This document shows positions 12,566 through 23,900 of a stretch of DNA of 64,000 nucleotides, one piece after another. Position numbers and translations under genes: made by a program. The DNA lies in assembly GCA_013397935.1 (NCBI GenBank), contig VZRN01011464.1, positions 1,782,244-1,846,243 of the forward strand. The letters run 5' to 3'. The stretch's first letter is position 1; each line of letters begins with the position of its first letter. The notes beneath the pieces were generated by a model that saw only the letters and a list, made by a program, of their open reading frames with translations, ran no database searches and was not told where the DNA came from. The stretch is from Dasyornis broadbenti (taxonomy: Eukaryota; Chordata; Aves; Passeriformes; Dasyornithidae).

Positions 12566-13720
12566 TCATAGAATCATTTAGAGTAGAAAAGTCATTTAAA
12601 ACCTTCAAATTCAATCATTAACCCAGCCCTGACAAGTCCACCACTAAACCACGTCCCTAGGGGCCACATTTACCTGTCTTTTAAATATCTCATTGGATGG
12701 TGACTCAACCACTTCCCTGGACTGCCTGTTCCAGGGTTTGACAATGCTTTCAGTGAAGAAATTTTTCTCAGTTTCCTATCTAAACCTCACCTCACACAAC
12801 TTGAGAACATTTCCTCTAGTCCTATCACTTGCTACTTGGGAGAAGACATTGACACCCACCTGGCAGGCAATTGTAGAGAGTGACAAGCTCTCCCCTGAGC
12901 CTCCTTTTCTCTGGGCTAAACACCTCCAGCTGCCTCAGCTCCTCTTCATAAGACTTGTGCTCCAGACCCTTCCTCAGCTCCACTGCCCTTCTCTAGACTT
13001 GGTCCAGCCCCTCAATATCTTTCTTGAAGTGAGAGGCCCAAAACTGAACACAGAATTTGAGGTGTGGCCTCATCAGTGCTGAGTACAGAGGGACAATCAC
13101 TGCCCTGGTCCTGCTGGCCGTGCTGTTTCTGATCCAGGCCAGGATGCCATTGGCCTTCTTGGCCACCTGGGTACACACTGGCTTATGTTCAGCTGCTTCA
13201 ACCAGCACCCCCAGGTCCTTTTCCACTCATCAGATTTCCAACCACTCTGCCTCAGCCTGCAGCATTCCATTGTTGAGGGGTTGTTGAGACCAAATGCAGG
13301 ACTTGGCACTTGACCTTGTGAAACCTCACACAATTGGCCTTGGCCCATCAGTCCTATCCAGCCTGTCCAGTTTCATCTGCAGAGATTTCCTACTCTCCAG
13401 CAGATCAACACTTCTACTTTGGTGCCAACTTGTCACAAAATGATAGCGAGGACTTGATTCCCTAGGCCAGATCATTGATAAAGCTATTAAATAACTTTAA
13501 GAGAAATTCAGGCTGGCTCAAATACTGAGTCCTGGGGAACATCACTTGTGACCAGCAACCACCTGGATGTGTCATCATTCACCACCATTCTCTGGGCCCA
13601 GCCATCAGCCAGTTTTCTATCCAGCAAAGAGATTGCCTGTCCAAGCCCATCCATTTGGAGGCTGTGAAGATGATGCACTTTCAGTGCAGAGAGCACTGAA
13701 CAAGTGTGGGCCTATGGACA
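12566..13720 (-). mobile_element. CR1 LINE, long 3' fragment with RT remnant
   Basis: The longest CR1 copy here (about 1.15 kb), minus orientation. It begins with the reversed tail (tcatagaatcatttag) and includes ctcctcttcataagacttgt, gcccaaaactgaacacagaa and gaggtgtggcctcatcagtg. Its inner end near 13720 is approximate. Substitutions and small indels break the frame. Confidence 0.95.
12993..13226 (-). pseudogene. CR1 ORF2 C-terminal remnant
   Basis: A 77-codon open stretch in the CR1 copy encodes EKDLGVLVEAAEHKPVCTQV, AKKANGILAWIRNS and LYSALMRPHLKFCVQFWAS, the conserved C-terminal block after the CR1 reverse transcriptase core. Neighbouring frames carry the rest of the element. A dead LINE fragment, not a host gene. 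Confidence 0.9.
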
Positions 13721-14397
13721 GTACTTAATCTTTTTAAATTTTAAAGCCCTGATAGCTAAAATGAGAGCTGAAAAGGTTGAGATATAATACCTGCTCTGCC
13801 ACTGTTTTCTGAAGCAATGAATTCATTAACACCACAGAGCCCCTGCTGGTTACAACATAAAAGCAGATGGGCCATTTATCAGCATTTTGTCCAGGAGTGA
13901 ATCAAATAACTGTCGTATCACTTCTGAACAGGCTCTGTCTGAGCACTTTCTGTCATTCAGATTAACACTATCCCCTCTCCACCTGCAGGGTTAAAACACA
14001 CAGAATGGGGATGTAACACTGGAAAAAATATTTATTCAGAGTGCTATGCCTTCAGTGATAAATATGCATGGGCTCTTCAAAGCAGACTTCAAAAACAAAA
14101 AAAAGATGGTTATAAAGTCTCCTGTAATTAAATTTTCATTCTCCTCTCTAGGGGAAGCATGATGAGACAAAACTGAATGTGAAAAATGGACCTGACTGAC
14201 ATTGCTCTCTGACAGAAAGAGCTGGCAAAGGAGAGTCCCCAGGCAATATCTAACACAGCTTCTGGTTAGGCTTCACAGGCTCATCAGATGATGTAAGGCA
14301 CTGCAAATAAAATAATGGGAGAGCAGGAAGAGGGGAAAATTAAAAGAAAAAACAAACAAAAAAAAACCCTTCAGAAAATAAAACCAAACAAAAAACC
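13721..14397. other. Intergenic, nothing recognised
   Basis: Mixed-composition spacer between CR1 and the duplicated A/C-rich block. It ends in an A-rich low-complexity stretch (about 14340-14395). Confidence 0.6.
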
Positions 14398-14633
14398 ATT
14401 CGGAACCTCCCCCCCCACCCGAAAAAAACCAAACTCATACACATTCCCCCCCCCCAAAAAAAAACCAAATAGAAGGAAAATCCAAAAAGAGTTCCCCCCA
14501 AGAAGCCCAACAGNCCCACTCGGAGCCTCCCCCCCCACCCGAAAAAAACCAAACTCATACACATTCCCCCCCCCCAAAAAAAAACCAAATAGAAGGAAAA
14601 TCCAAAAAGAGTTCCCCCCAAGAAGCCCAACAG
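14398..14633. repeat. Two ~116-bp direct copies around a single N
   Basis: The sequences 14400-14513 and 14520-14633 are the same, offset by exactly 120 bp, apart from one A/G difference (14405 against 14525). A lone N stands at 14514 between them. Both copies are rich in C- and A-homopolymers. This is typical of two contig ends that overlap but were joined without merging, though a recent tandem duplication is possible. Confidence 0.9.
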
Positions 14634-15627
14634 AAATAGCAATGGTCCAGGGAAAAGAACTGTTCCAGAAAAACACCTTCCTTTCCAGCAATGCAGAAGC
14701 AACATCCTACAGTTTTTCCTTGCACACAGCCTCCCTCTCCTGTCAAAAAGATGAAGTTTCAGTTCTGAAACATGCTTGTATCACACTGCAGCATACAGTC
14801 CTTTCACAGCTGACCCAGAATCTCTCCCTGCTTCCTGATATCTCACCCTATACACATCACAGAACATTCAGATCAGTGTCAACACCAAAGCTAGGAAGGG
14901 TGAAGAAATGAAGGATGTGTTATACAAGTGATACAAAAAGCCAGTCAGAAATGGCTAATACCAAAGACAGACAGAATTAACACATGAAGTAGAAAATTTT
15001 ATTCCAAATATTATAATGTATGTAGCCAAGAAATAGCCCATGGCAATAAAAATATTTTCAGAAGAGACATCAGAGATGACTGAGAACAGAAGGCAAAAAA
15101 TGGCCCCTTTACAACCCAAGTCAACCTGGAGCTGCAACCTGGATTTCATTTCTAAACCAAATCCTAGGAATGCAATGAGGTTTAGACCCAGACATGAGCT
15201 ATAACTCCGACAAAAACGTTCTTGTGGGTCTGCTGGCATGTTTTCTAGAAGCTTGCCCCTTCCTTTGGACTCCCCTTTGCAGCCTTACTCCAACAGAAGC
15301 TCTAGGATTTACCCTTCTCCTAAGCCCAAGGATAGGCACAGAGCTTCAAGTCAAGAATCCCAGGAATAGCCCCAAACCAAAGTTCTCTGTAAAACTTTTG
15401 GCAGCCCAACCCTTCCTTGGCAGTTCCCTTCAATCCAGATCAAGTGTAACTCTTGAGGCTTTGCCTCCAATCCTGTACGGGTCAATGCATCCTCCATTCA
15501 CACATAACATTACACTTACTTCAAGAAAACATAACAATATGCATTATACACTGGATGATGGGGCCATGGAAATTGCTACCAAAACAGAAGACTATGTGAT
15601 CTGGAATTATAGCCTGTGGCCAAAAAG
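14634..15627. other. Intergenic, nothing recognised
   Basis: Mixed-composition DNA. A 169-codon + strand ORF (15194-15703) runs into a CR1 tail and shows no domain; I regard it as chance. Confidence 0.55.
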
Positions 15628-15781
15628 AAAGAGAGTCCCTGTCCCTGGAGGTGACAAAAAAAATACTCCATGTGGTATGTACTTAGTGCCAAGGTCTAGT
15701 TGACAAGGTGGTACTAGGTCATAGGTTGGACTCAATGATCGCAAAGTTCTTCTCCAACCCAGTTAATCCTGTGATTCTGTA
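15628..15781 (+). mobile_element. Short CR1-type LINE tail
   Basis: Blocks gtccctgtccctggaggtga, tctagttgacaaggtggtac and tcataggttggactcaatga, followed by the tail cctgtgattctgt, mark a 3' fragment of a CR1-related subfamily in + orientation, with A-rich interruptions. Confidence 0.75.
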
Positions 15782-16154
15782 GTCTTTTCAAACTATATGC
15801 ACAAAACAACAAAAGCTACAGCTGTTAGAGAACAGAAAATGTGGAATAAACACGCTGAGCCCCAACAGAAAAAGAACAAATTTTTTAAACTAGTTAAAAA
15901 TGGTGTGGCCCTTTGTTGTGGTTTTCATGGTAAGCCATCCACACTCACTGATGGAGCATTAGAAAGAGGTCAGAAATATATGAAACTTCCAGAGTGGAAA
16001 AACATTAAAGAGGTGCTCCAGAGATAAAGTCCTTTGCCCTTCTCCCATGCTCTGATAAGAATGACACTCAGACAATTACACTTTACTATCAGAGCTCAAT
16101 TTGCCTGCTAGACATCAAGTCAAGACAGCTCAGCCACAACCTCAAATCACTTCT

Positions 16155-16425
16155 GTCACAGAATGGGATGGAAGGGGACCTTGAAGACCATCTAGTCCCA
16201 GCCTTCCTTCTGTGGGCAGGGACACCTTCCACTAGATCAGGTTGCTCAGAGCACCATCCAACCTGGCCTTGAGCACCCCCAGGGATGGGGCATCCACAAC
16301 CTCCCTGGACAACCTGTTCTAGTGCCTCATCATTCACACAGTAAAGAATTTTTTTCCTAATATATAATCTTAACCTACTATCTTTAAATTTGAACCCATT
16401 CCCCCTCATTTATTCTGGTGAGGAT
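16155..16425 (-). mobile_element. CR1 LINE 3' fragment
   Basis: Reversed CR1 3' end: cacagaatgggatggaaggg, gggcagggacaccttccact, caggttgctcagagcaccat, ccattccccctcattt. About 270 bp, minus orientation, lacking the outermost tail repeat. Confidence 0.93.
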
Positions 16426-16981
16426 ATATTAATATATCTTCACCAGATTTCCCTAGAAAAATCCAGGAAAACTCTACAATATAGATGCTTATCAAGACTA
16501 CCTCATTTTTTCCATTCTCCTCTGGTCTAACTAATTAATACACTTCAGAAGACTCTTGTCAAACTCCACCAGACTCTCCAACCAGCACTCCAGGGAACTG
16601 CTACCTGCAGAGGAATGAAGCTTGGGAGACATGTTACAAGTTCAGTGTTTGAGATACCTGACCTCTTAGAAGGTAGTTCCTTTATTTTATTCAAGCACCT
16701 CAGAAACACTAAGACAGTTTCTTATTCTTTGCGAACGTAAGTGGAAAGAAGAGGAAACATTAACTCAGGCCCATGCTGTCTGGCTCAGTAATCTACAATT
16801 GCAGCAAATTATTTACTGAAGTGATCCAGGACTGCCAGCCAGCTGACCACAGCAGGATGGAACACGCAGGGAGACTGCAACTACACAGCATTTACTATCA
16901 AGGTAGGTAGAAGAGACACACTGAGGATTTCAGACACCTGTGGTTTCAGGCAAGAGTAATGCACTGGGAGCCAAAAACGAC
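16426..16981. other. Intergenic, nothing recognised
   Basis: Spacer between the CR1 fragment and the LTR fragment; no motif seen. Confidence 0.6.
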
Positions 16982-17345
16982 TGTGGTGGGTCGACCATGG
17001 CTAGACACCAGCTTCCCAGCAAAGTCACTCTGTAACTCGCCTCCTCTTCTGGAGGAGGGAGACAACACATTACAGAAGGCTTATGGGTCAAGATAAGGAC
17101 AGGGAGAGCTCACTCACCAATCACCATCACAGGCAAAACAGACTCAACTGCGGGAAATTAGCTTACTGCCAAACAAATTAGAGTACGGCAATTAGAGATG
17201 GAAATGAAATCTTGAAGCACCTTCACCTCACCCTCCCTTTCTTCTTCCAAGGTTTAACTCCACACCCTTCCACAGGGTACAGCCCTCCAAGGAACAGCCT
17301 GCCTCGCTGTGGACATCCCACAGAGTCACAAGTTCTCATCCCCAA
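16982..17345 (+). mobile_element. 5' fragment of an ERVL-type LTR beside the LRRK2 promoter
   Basis: Begins TGTGGTGGGTCGACCATGGC, followed by gggtcaagataaggacaggg and aggcaaaacagactcaactg, typical of a common avian ERVL LTR family. The 3' half is absent. It runs almost up to the CpG island, about 440 bp before the LRRK2 start. The 3' border is approximate. Confidence 0.8.
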
Positions 17346-17603
17346 AGCTCATCCAGCCCTTAAATACAATTCATTCAGTCCACCCCGCCGCCTGGCCGGA
17401 CGATTTTATAGAGTAGAGGCATTGCTGGGCGGCCCCCGGATCCTGCTCGGCAGCTTTATTGGACAGCTGTTTCGTCAATCACTCTGAGGGGGTGCTGTCC
17501 GCGGGTCTGTTCTGTCTGCCGGGCGCTTGCGCGAGTACCGCGGGCGTTTCCCAGGACTTACCGGGGGCCACCCGCCGGCGGGGGCTGCTCCTTGGCCGTG
17601 TCC

Positions 17604-17642
17604 ATGAAGCAGCGCCGTGGGAGGGGCCGGAGGCCGCGGTAG
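17604..17642 (+). promoter_or_regulatory. Upstream ORF 1 in LRRK2 5' region (12 codons, Arg-rich)
   Basis: An ATG at 17604 opens a 12-codon ORF ending in TAG at 17640-17642. Six of its 12 residues are Arg. It lies 183 nt before the LRRK2 start and matters only if transcription begins upstream of it. It may simply reflect GC-rich codon bias. Confidence 0.35.
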
Positions 17643-17757
17643 GGGCGGCTCGGCAGGGTTGGGTAACGCCGGCCGGGCGGCGGCATTGCGGGACTGCAGT
17701 AGCGGGGGAGGTCTGCACCGCCCGGCCCAGCCCTGCCCTCGTCCCGCCGACCGGCGG

Positions 17758-17817
17758 ATGGGCACAGAGAGGGCAGCGGGTCGGCCATGGCCAGCGGCGG
17801 CCTCGAGGAGGAGGTGA
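17758..17817 (+). promoter_or_regulatory. Upstream ORF 2 overlapping the LRRK2 start
   Basis: An ATG (17758) 29 nt before the main start runs for 19 codons to TGA at 17815-17817, in another frame and across the main ATG. Its context (C at -3, G at +4) is weaker than the main GCCATGG. If the mRNA leader includes it, leaky scanning would be needed to reach LRRK2, which would dampen translation. The ORF itself is certain; a role is inferred. Confidence 0.45.
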
Positions 17818-17940
17818 CTGGGGAGGAACAAGCCCTGAGGAAGCTGGTCGTCCGGCTCCAAAACGTCCAGGAGAGGAAGCGGCTGGACACGTTGGTGCAG
17901 ACCCTGAGCGACTTGCTAGAGCTGGCGGCCCGGCAGAGCG
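17787..17940 (+). CDS. LRRK2: LRRK2 exon 1 (coding part)
   Basis: Encodes residues 1-51 plus 1 nt: the N-terminal cap of the armadillo region, with LRKLVVRLQNVQ matching human LKKLIVRLNNVQ. Donor GCG|GTGAGC. The acidic N-terminus MASGGLEEE differs in detail from human but keeps MASG. Start chosen for Kozak context and homology. Confidence 0.96.
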
Positions 17941-20900
17941 GTGAGCGCCCTGCCCTGCCCTGTCCTGTCCCGCCCGCCGCCGGTCGCTAATGCAGTCTCT
18001 GTCTCTGTCTCCCCCCAGCTCCCCGGCTTTTCAGCGGCAAAAACGTCCACGTGCCCCTGCTGCTGGTGGTGGATCTGTACCCGGGAGCGGCGGGCGTGCA
18101 GCAGGTCAGGGGCCGGGCATGGCGGGGGCCGGGGCCGCTTTCCCCGCTCCGGCTGCGCTCCGCGGGATGAGCGAGATAAAAAAGTTCTTGTTCGGCTTGT
18201 TGATTTCTCCTTAACTTGCGGTCTCCGGGGCCGCCTCGTGAAGGGCTCTGATCTGTAGAAGGGCGCTGTCACCGCTGGCGTTTAAAGGGACCAAACGTTC
18301 CAGCTTTTTGCAGACGCCACTGGCTGCATCTCTGTTTTTGTCGGCAGAAGGAGGCGGAATAGAAAATAAAAAATAAGCAATGTGAATACTGTGTAATGTA
18401 GGGTTCTAAATTACCAGTAATGTTATCTAGTATAATTTTGACGTGTCCTTATTGAATTTTGCCACGGTTAGACAAACTTCCAAAAAGCAGAATTTTACGG
18501 TATGAATTCATACGTGTGTAACTCTGTCCTTGAGAATTGTGCTAGCACAGTTTTTTAAAGGGAGGGGAGAATTAGTTAAAATAACTAAGAGTAGGTTCTG
18601 CAATTTAAGGTTCTGCTTGCCTGCTCCTGTAATTTAGCATTGGCCCATTTGGACTAGGTGTGGCCCTTGCACAATTTGATGTTGTACTTACAGTACAGCT
18701 GCCAGACTTGTCATATGAAACAACTCCTTCCTGGCGTGCATATATGAAATTTCTGACTATGCTATGTGTAGAGGATGTTTATAAGCTTCAGATTTCTGTG
18801 CAACTCATTTGATTTTTTTTTTTTTAAGTCCATTTATATGGTTACAATATTTTTGGCATGTTTTGGGTTTTTTCAATTCAGCTGGAAGGCAAAACATGAA
18901 TTATATTGCAAATGCCTCTTAAATAATAACATATTTTAAGGTTTGGGGTTTGGGTTTTTTTGGTGTCGTAGACCTTAGCTAGAAGTCAAAAGCCCAAAAT
19001 TCAGATTAAGTATGACTTCGTATTTCTGTAGGAATTAATCTGAGGTAACAGTGATCTCAGGTTTTGTTTGAAGACTAAATTTGTGTTGTGTCTGAACGTT
19101 TTGGATATTTTACTCTTGGATTGTCAGGTTGTTAACAAATACAGGAAGATGAATCAGCAGTTATTTTCAAGATAAAACATATTACATATATAATGGTTTA
19201 TAAAACCTCTGCCCAGAAGTATAAACTGGGAAGTAAAACATCAGTCACAAGAAGTATGGTGTGAAATGATAGCATGAGACTCTCAGAATTGCATAAAGAA
19301 GATAGGGATTAATTTTCATTTTAACTCTGTTAAAATACCTCACTCTAATGCAGAATTTTTAAGTTAATTTTAGTCATCTACCTGCCTACATTTGCAGCCA
19401 TATAGTGTTTCAGTTTAGAAGTTCTGGACCTCCTTTGCATTACTGTGTTATTTTGGAGTGGGAAATTCATAGCCAGTACAAGCTCAAATCCTGTTCCTCA
19501 TAAAATATCTTAGGTAGCTCTTCTTTCACATCCTGTTCTGATGTTTACAAACATTCACTCTATGTAAGTAGAACTCTCTTCTTGCTTCATTTACTGATAT
19601 TTGTGTGTAGTCTTTGTGAATAAACAATTCTCACTTTACAGCAGTGGTGAAGTAATGAAGTCTTGATCAGTTCAGTCTCTTTGCACTATGAGTGATTTTT
19701 TTATTGACTAAGTAATTAATCAACCTCCTTTTACTTTTGGCATTGTGAAAAATTTGACTCACATAAGAGAATAAACACAGTCAGAGATGTACCTGAAGTG
19801 AGAATTTTCTTTACCTTCCCTCCTTAACTGGTTACAAAGCATTGAGTTGTGCTGCTGTTCCACTGACTTGTAGAGGGTCAATTTGCCTAGTAGATCAATA
19901 TTGCAAGTACTAGTCCAAGTCAGACTGCAGGCATAAACCTTGGAGAAGCCCTGTCAGAAGTAGGAAGGTACTGGTGTGAAAAGCCGTAGTGCCTGGAAGT
20001 AAAATAGATGTCTTTAAGTAAATGTGGCACTTTTCTGCAGTTAGTGTGGCAATGACTGCAGCAGCTTAGAAACTCTAGAGCAAAATATGAGTACATTTGA
20101 CTAAAGAGCACAGCTTTATTGTCTCATGTAGGTGGTGTGACCTAATGTAATATAAATTAATTGCATGCTAGAAATGAAAAGGGTCTGATTTAAAAATAAT
20201 AAATTTCAGTGCTGCTACCAACTGTTTCTGTATATAGGGACCTGTTTAAGTGTTTATAAGGACATCTTTGTTTTCTTTATTTCCCTTCCCTGTAACCTTT
20301 AGGATTTCTATTATTTAAAAGACACTTGCTTTCTTACGTAAGTGTTGAACAGCCAATAAACTCTCTGTTATCTCAGGCTGTGATTTTAATATTGTAAAAT
20401 GGACCACATATCAGCAAGTCAGATGTTTCCATTGGTCTTCTGTGGATCCACTGTTTGATAAATGTTTATCAATACTTGGAGTCCTAACAATCCAAATAAA
20501 AATGTTTAATGGGAATATAAAATTCATCAGAAACAGTTAATACAGAAAGGAATTTCCTAAAGTCATTAAGCAAGTTTTCATCAGATTCTAAATCTTATAA
20601 GAACAGTTGGGATGTTCTTGTAAAGTGTTACTTGTCAAATAAAATATTTTTTAAGGAATAAACAGCTCATCAATTAATAGTCACTTCTACAATGTTTCTG
20701 AAATTTTTACCTGATTGACAGTCACTGATAAACTCTGTTTTGCTTGGAATATGGAAAATTAGGGAATTACATATCCTCATCGTGGAAAGGACTGATGGTT
20801 GCTAAGACTATTCATTGTACCTGCACTTAGTTAGGACTCAGTTACACAGACCAGCCTGAATGTCTGTAGTAAGTGATTTGTAATCTCATGTAGAGCAAGC

Positions 20901-23900
20901 AAGCTTGCTATCCAGGGAAGAGAAGGGCATGGAAATTGGCACGTGGTCAGACTCAATCTGCAGACATTAAGGTTTTAACTGGCTTTAAACATTTCACTTT
21001 TTAAATCTAAACTGAAACAGAAAAAAAAGTACTGCAGATATGGGCTATGCTCACACTGCAACCAAGTATGTGAAGGACAAAAGCAGAATTCCAGTCCCCA
21101 AGGAGCTACATCACCTTTTGCACACTCTACGAAGCTGTCAGGAAAGTTGTCTAGCAGTCAAGCCTATGCAGTTCCTGTGGGTGACCCTACAGTACCAGAC
21201 TTGTAATTCTGTGTCTCTAGACTTGCTGATTGCAGGGTTGGGAATCATGCACTTTACTTGAACTTTGCTGTTAAACTCTTTGGAGGTAGCCATTTACATT
21301 CCTGTTGTTGGCTGTCCCATCTTGACCTCTTTGTGTTACATAACTCTTCTGTGAAAACGTGATCCAGTTACGCATCGAGTCTTTGTGGCATTTTATCTTT
21401 TCTTGACTCTATCCTTAAAGCACACAGGCCTACTTCCATCTTTTTATTTACTTATATGCTCAAGGAAACTCATATGCCTTATTATAATTCCTTTCTGTAA
21501 AATCTGCTTCATCCTGACTTTTCACATTTCACAGTTCACTACTTTTCTTTCCATATCGAGGGATTTTCGTTCAACAGTTTATTCTTTGTACAGATTTTGC
21601 TTACTGCTTCCTCAGTGCACCCCATTCAATCATAGCTTGTAAACATTCATAAGAGAGCAGTTTTTTCCAATACAGAAGATCAAAGAGGAGCATTTTTAGG
21701 TTTTGGCATTATTTACAGATATTTAAATTAGCATAGGATGGAACAGGTAGTTATTAAGAACAAATACACTTGGTTTAATTGTCTTTTATTCCTTTTTATC
21801 TCAAAATTCCATTTCCTTTGATACGTTTTGAAAGCTCACAGTACTGAGGGTTGGTGGCAAGAATATGGTAATTGTTTATGTCTCTCATCCCAATTTAAAA
21901 CATTGAACACCTTTAAAACACTATGCTTTATCCATACAAATTGCAATTAGAAGGGAAATTCTTATGGAAACACACATTCTTCAATAAAGCTGGACCTGTA
22001 ATAGGGCAGGGTTTTCCCTGGCCGGTGATGACATACTATGGATCACATCGTATGTTTCTGTCTGTCAGCATCTCATTTAACTGCATGCCCTTTATCCTCA
22101 AGCAGTGCTGAAGCAGATTGAGAGTGATGTGTTCCTACAAGCAATACATTCAGAATCATTAGGATATATTTTACCTCCATCTTTTAACTTTTCATGCCAT
22201 TTGTCTTGTGTTAATTAATTTTCCCTTACTGATTTAGCTAGTTAACAGAACAGCTGTCTTGCAAAAGGCAAGGATATGAGAAGACAATGTTGAAGTTCTA
22301 GGCAGAATATCTATTCTAAAATAGCTGCATTTTTGTTTTACAGATGGGCTGGTCACTTCTTTGTAAATTATTAGAAATTTGTCCAAGTACTCTACAAAGC
22401 ATAGCTCCTAAGGATGTTGGGAAGGACTGGGAAGTACTGGCTGTTCACCAGTAAGTATTTTGTATGCAAAGAGTCTGCCAAAATGCTTGGTCATTTTGGC
22501 AGCATATATTTGCAATGAGATATATAAAGTCATTACATCAGCTTTTTTGTGGATTTCTTCAGCTTTCAGAATGTGACACTCACACAAACAGGGGTCTTAT
22601 CTGTGTGTATAAATACCTGGTGCAGAAAGTGAATGAGATTGAGCCAGGCCTTTCTTAGTGACACTCAGTGGCAGGACAAGAAGCAATGGACCTGAATTAA
22701 AATATAGAAAATTCCACTTAAACATTAAAAAAAATGCCAAGCAACCTATTTGACAGATGCAGTATTACATGGATATTTGTGTGTGTATTTTCATATGTGA
22801 AGAATTATATACACAAGCCTAAAGCAGTGTAAATCAAGAAGACAAGGTTTTGTCACACCTAATAATATTCTGTTAAAAAGAAGTATTTGCACACACTGAT
22901 CAGCTCAACTACCTGTGAAATCAGTGGATACAATTACCTTTACAAGGGTTGGTTTGTTCCATCTTTTTAGTAAGAGGAGCGAATTGTGGTTTGGACATGC
23001 ACAACTGTCCGTCAGCTGTCAAGGGAACGCTAAGCACGTGTTTTCTGGATGTACGTGGTTAGATGGGATGGTTAGTTGGGATGAACACCCACATAGATTA
23101 GCTGAATAGTTGTCTCATGGCAAAAATACTAATTGTAGATATAGGCATGATACACATGGGGGTTGGTTTGGGGGCTTGGTTGGGTGTTCTTGTACAGGTT
23201 TCTGCCTTCAGGGCTGATAATGATAGTGACAAGCACAGCCTTACAACCTTGTGAATCTGCCTCCATAGTCCTCAGTACACCCTTCTTTGGAAAGCTTGCT
23301 TTTGAAAGATAGCATGAAGATGCATTATGATTTTGTGGGGGTTTGTTTCTTTGTTTTATGGTGGCTAGAATACATGGTCAGTAGGGGAATGAACTCCCTT
23401 GAAAGATATGTTGACAGTTTTTGTTGGAAAGCAAAAGTGATTTTTTTATTTCTCCTCATGAACAAGAAATAACTGAGCTGAAGCTGCACATGCTAGTTAC
23501 AATTTCTTTGGCAGCTTAAAAGCTTGTTAATCAACTGAAAGTTGTTCTGAGAGCTGGAGATACTGCTGTTCATTCTCAGGTCCCAGAAAAATTACCTTCT
23601 GGATACTGATCTTTCCCACAGCCTCCTCAGCACCCATACAGTGTGTGCAGTTAACAAAGAATCCTTTTCAAACTCAAACTTCACTAAAGATCTGATGATA
23701 GCATCGCTGTACATGATTTCTTCTCAGTACCAATATTTTAGCCAACTGTGTATCCCTGTCTGACGTGCTGACAGTTTTCCTTGCTGTGGAGAGACTTAGT
23801 GGGGAAGTGGGCTCAGGCATTTCTGTCTGTGCCAAAGGCAGAGCAAGCCAGCTAAATGATACCTCATGTTACTTGTGCGTGGGTTGGACTAGAATTGCAG

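Larger units (their letters stand above)
17380..18260 (+). promoter_or_regulatory. CpG-island promoter of LRRK2
   Basis: A sharp change from AT-rich flanks to GC- and CpG-rich sequence covers the leader, exons 1-2 and the 78-bp intron 1. It holds a GC box (GGGGCGG, 17642-17648), further G-rich stretches near 17619, and an inverted CCAAT box (ATTGG, 17458-17462). A TTTTATA run at 17404-17410 is too far from the ATG and too weak to call a TATA box. The pattern fits a broad, Sp1-type housekeeping promoter. The transcription start cannot be fixed from sequence. Confidence 0.8.

Noticed and set aside
14315..14911. 198-codon + strand ORF with repeated Lys/Pro segments
   Set aside because: It runs across the N and the duplicated homopolymer-rich block; the repeats are those of the DNA duplication.
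15194..15703. 169-codon + strand ORF
   Set aside because: No domain, no conserved motif, and its end lies within a CR1 tail.
1..17345. Exons of SLC2A13, the upstream neighbour in mammals
   Set aside because: I looked for sugar-transporter motifs on the minus strand and saw none; the gene probably lies further away.
17404..17410. TTTTATA as a TATA box for LRRK2
   Set aside because: About 380 bp before the ATG, at the border of the CpG island, and not a good consensus; a CpG-type promoter is more likely.
17459..18272. Several ORFs on both strands of the CpG island
   Set aside because: GC-rich DNA lacks stop codons; the real frame is set by the LRRK2 homology and splice sites.
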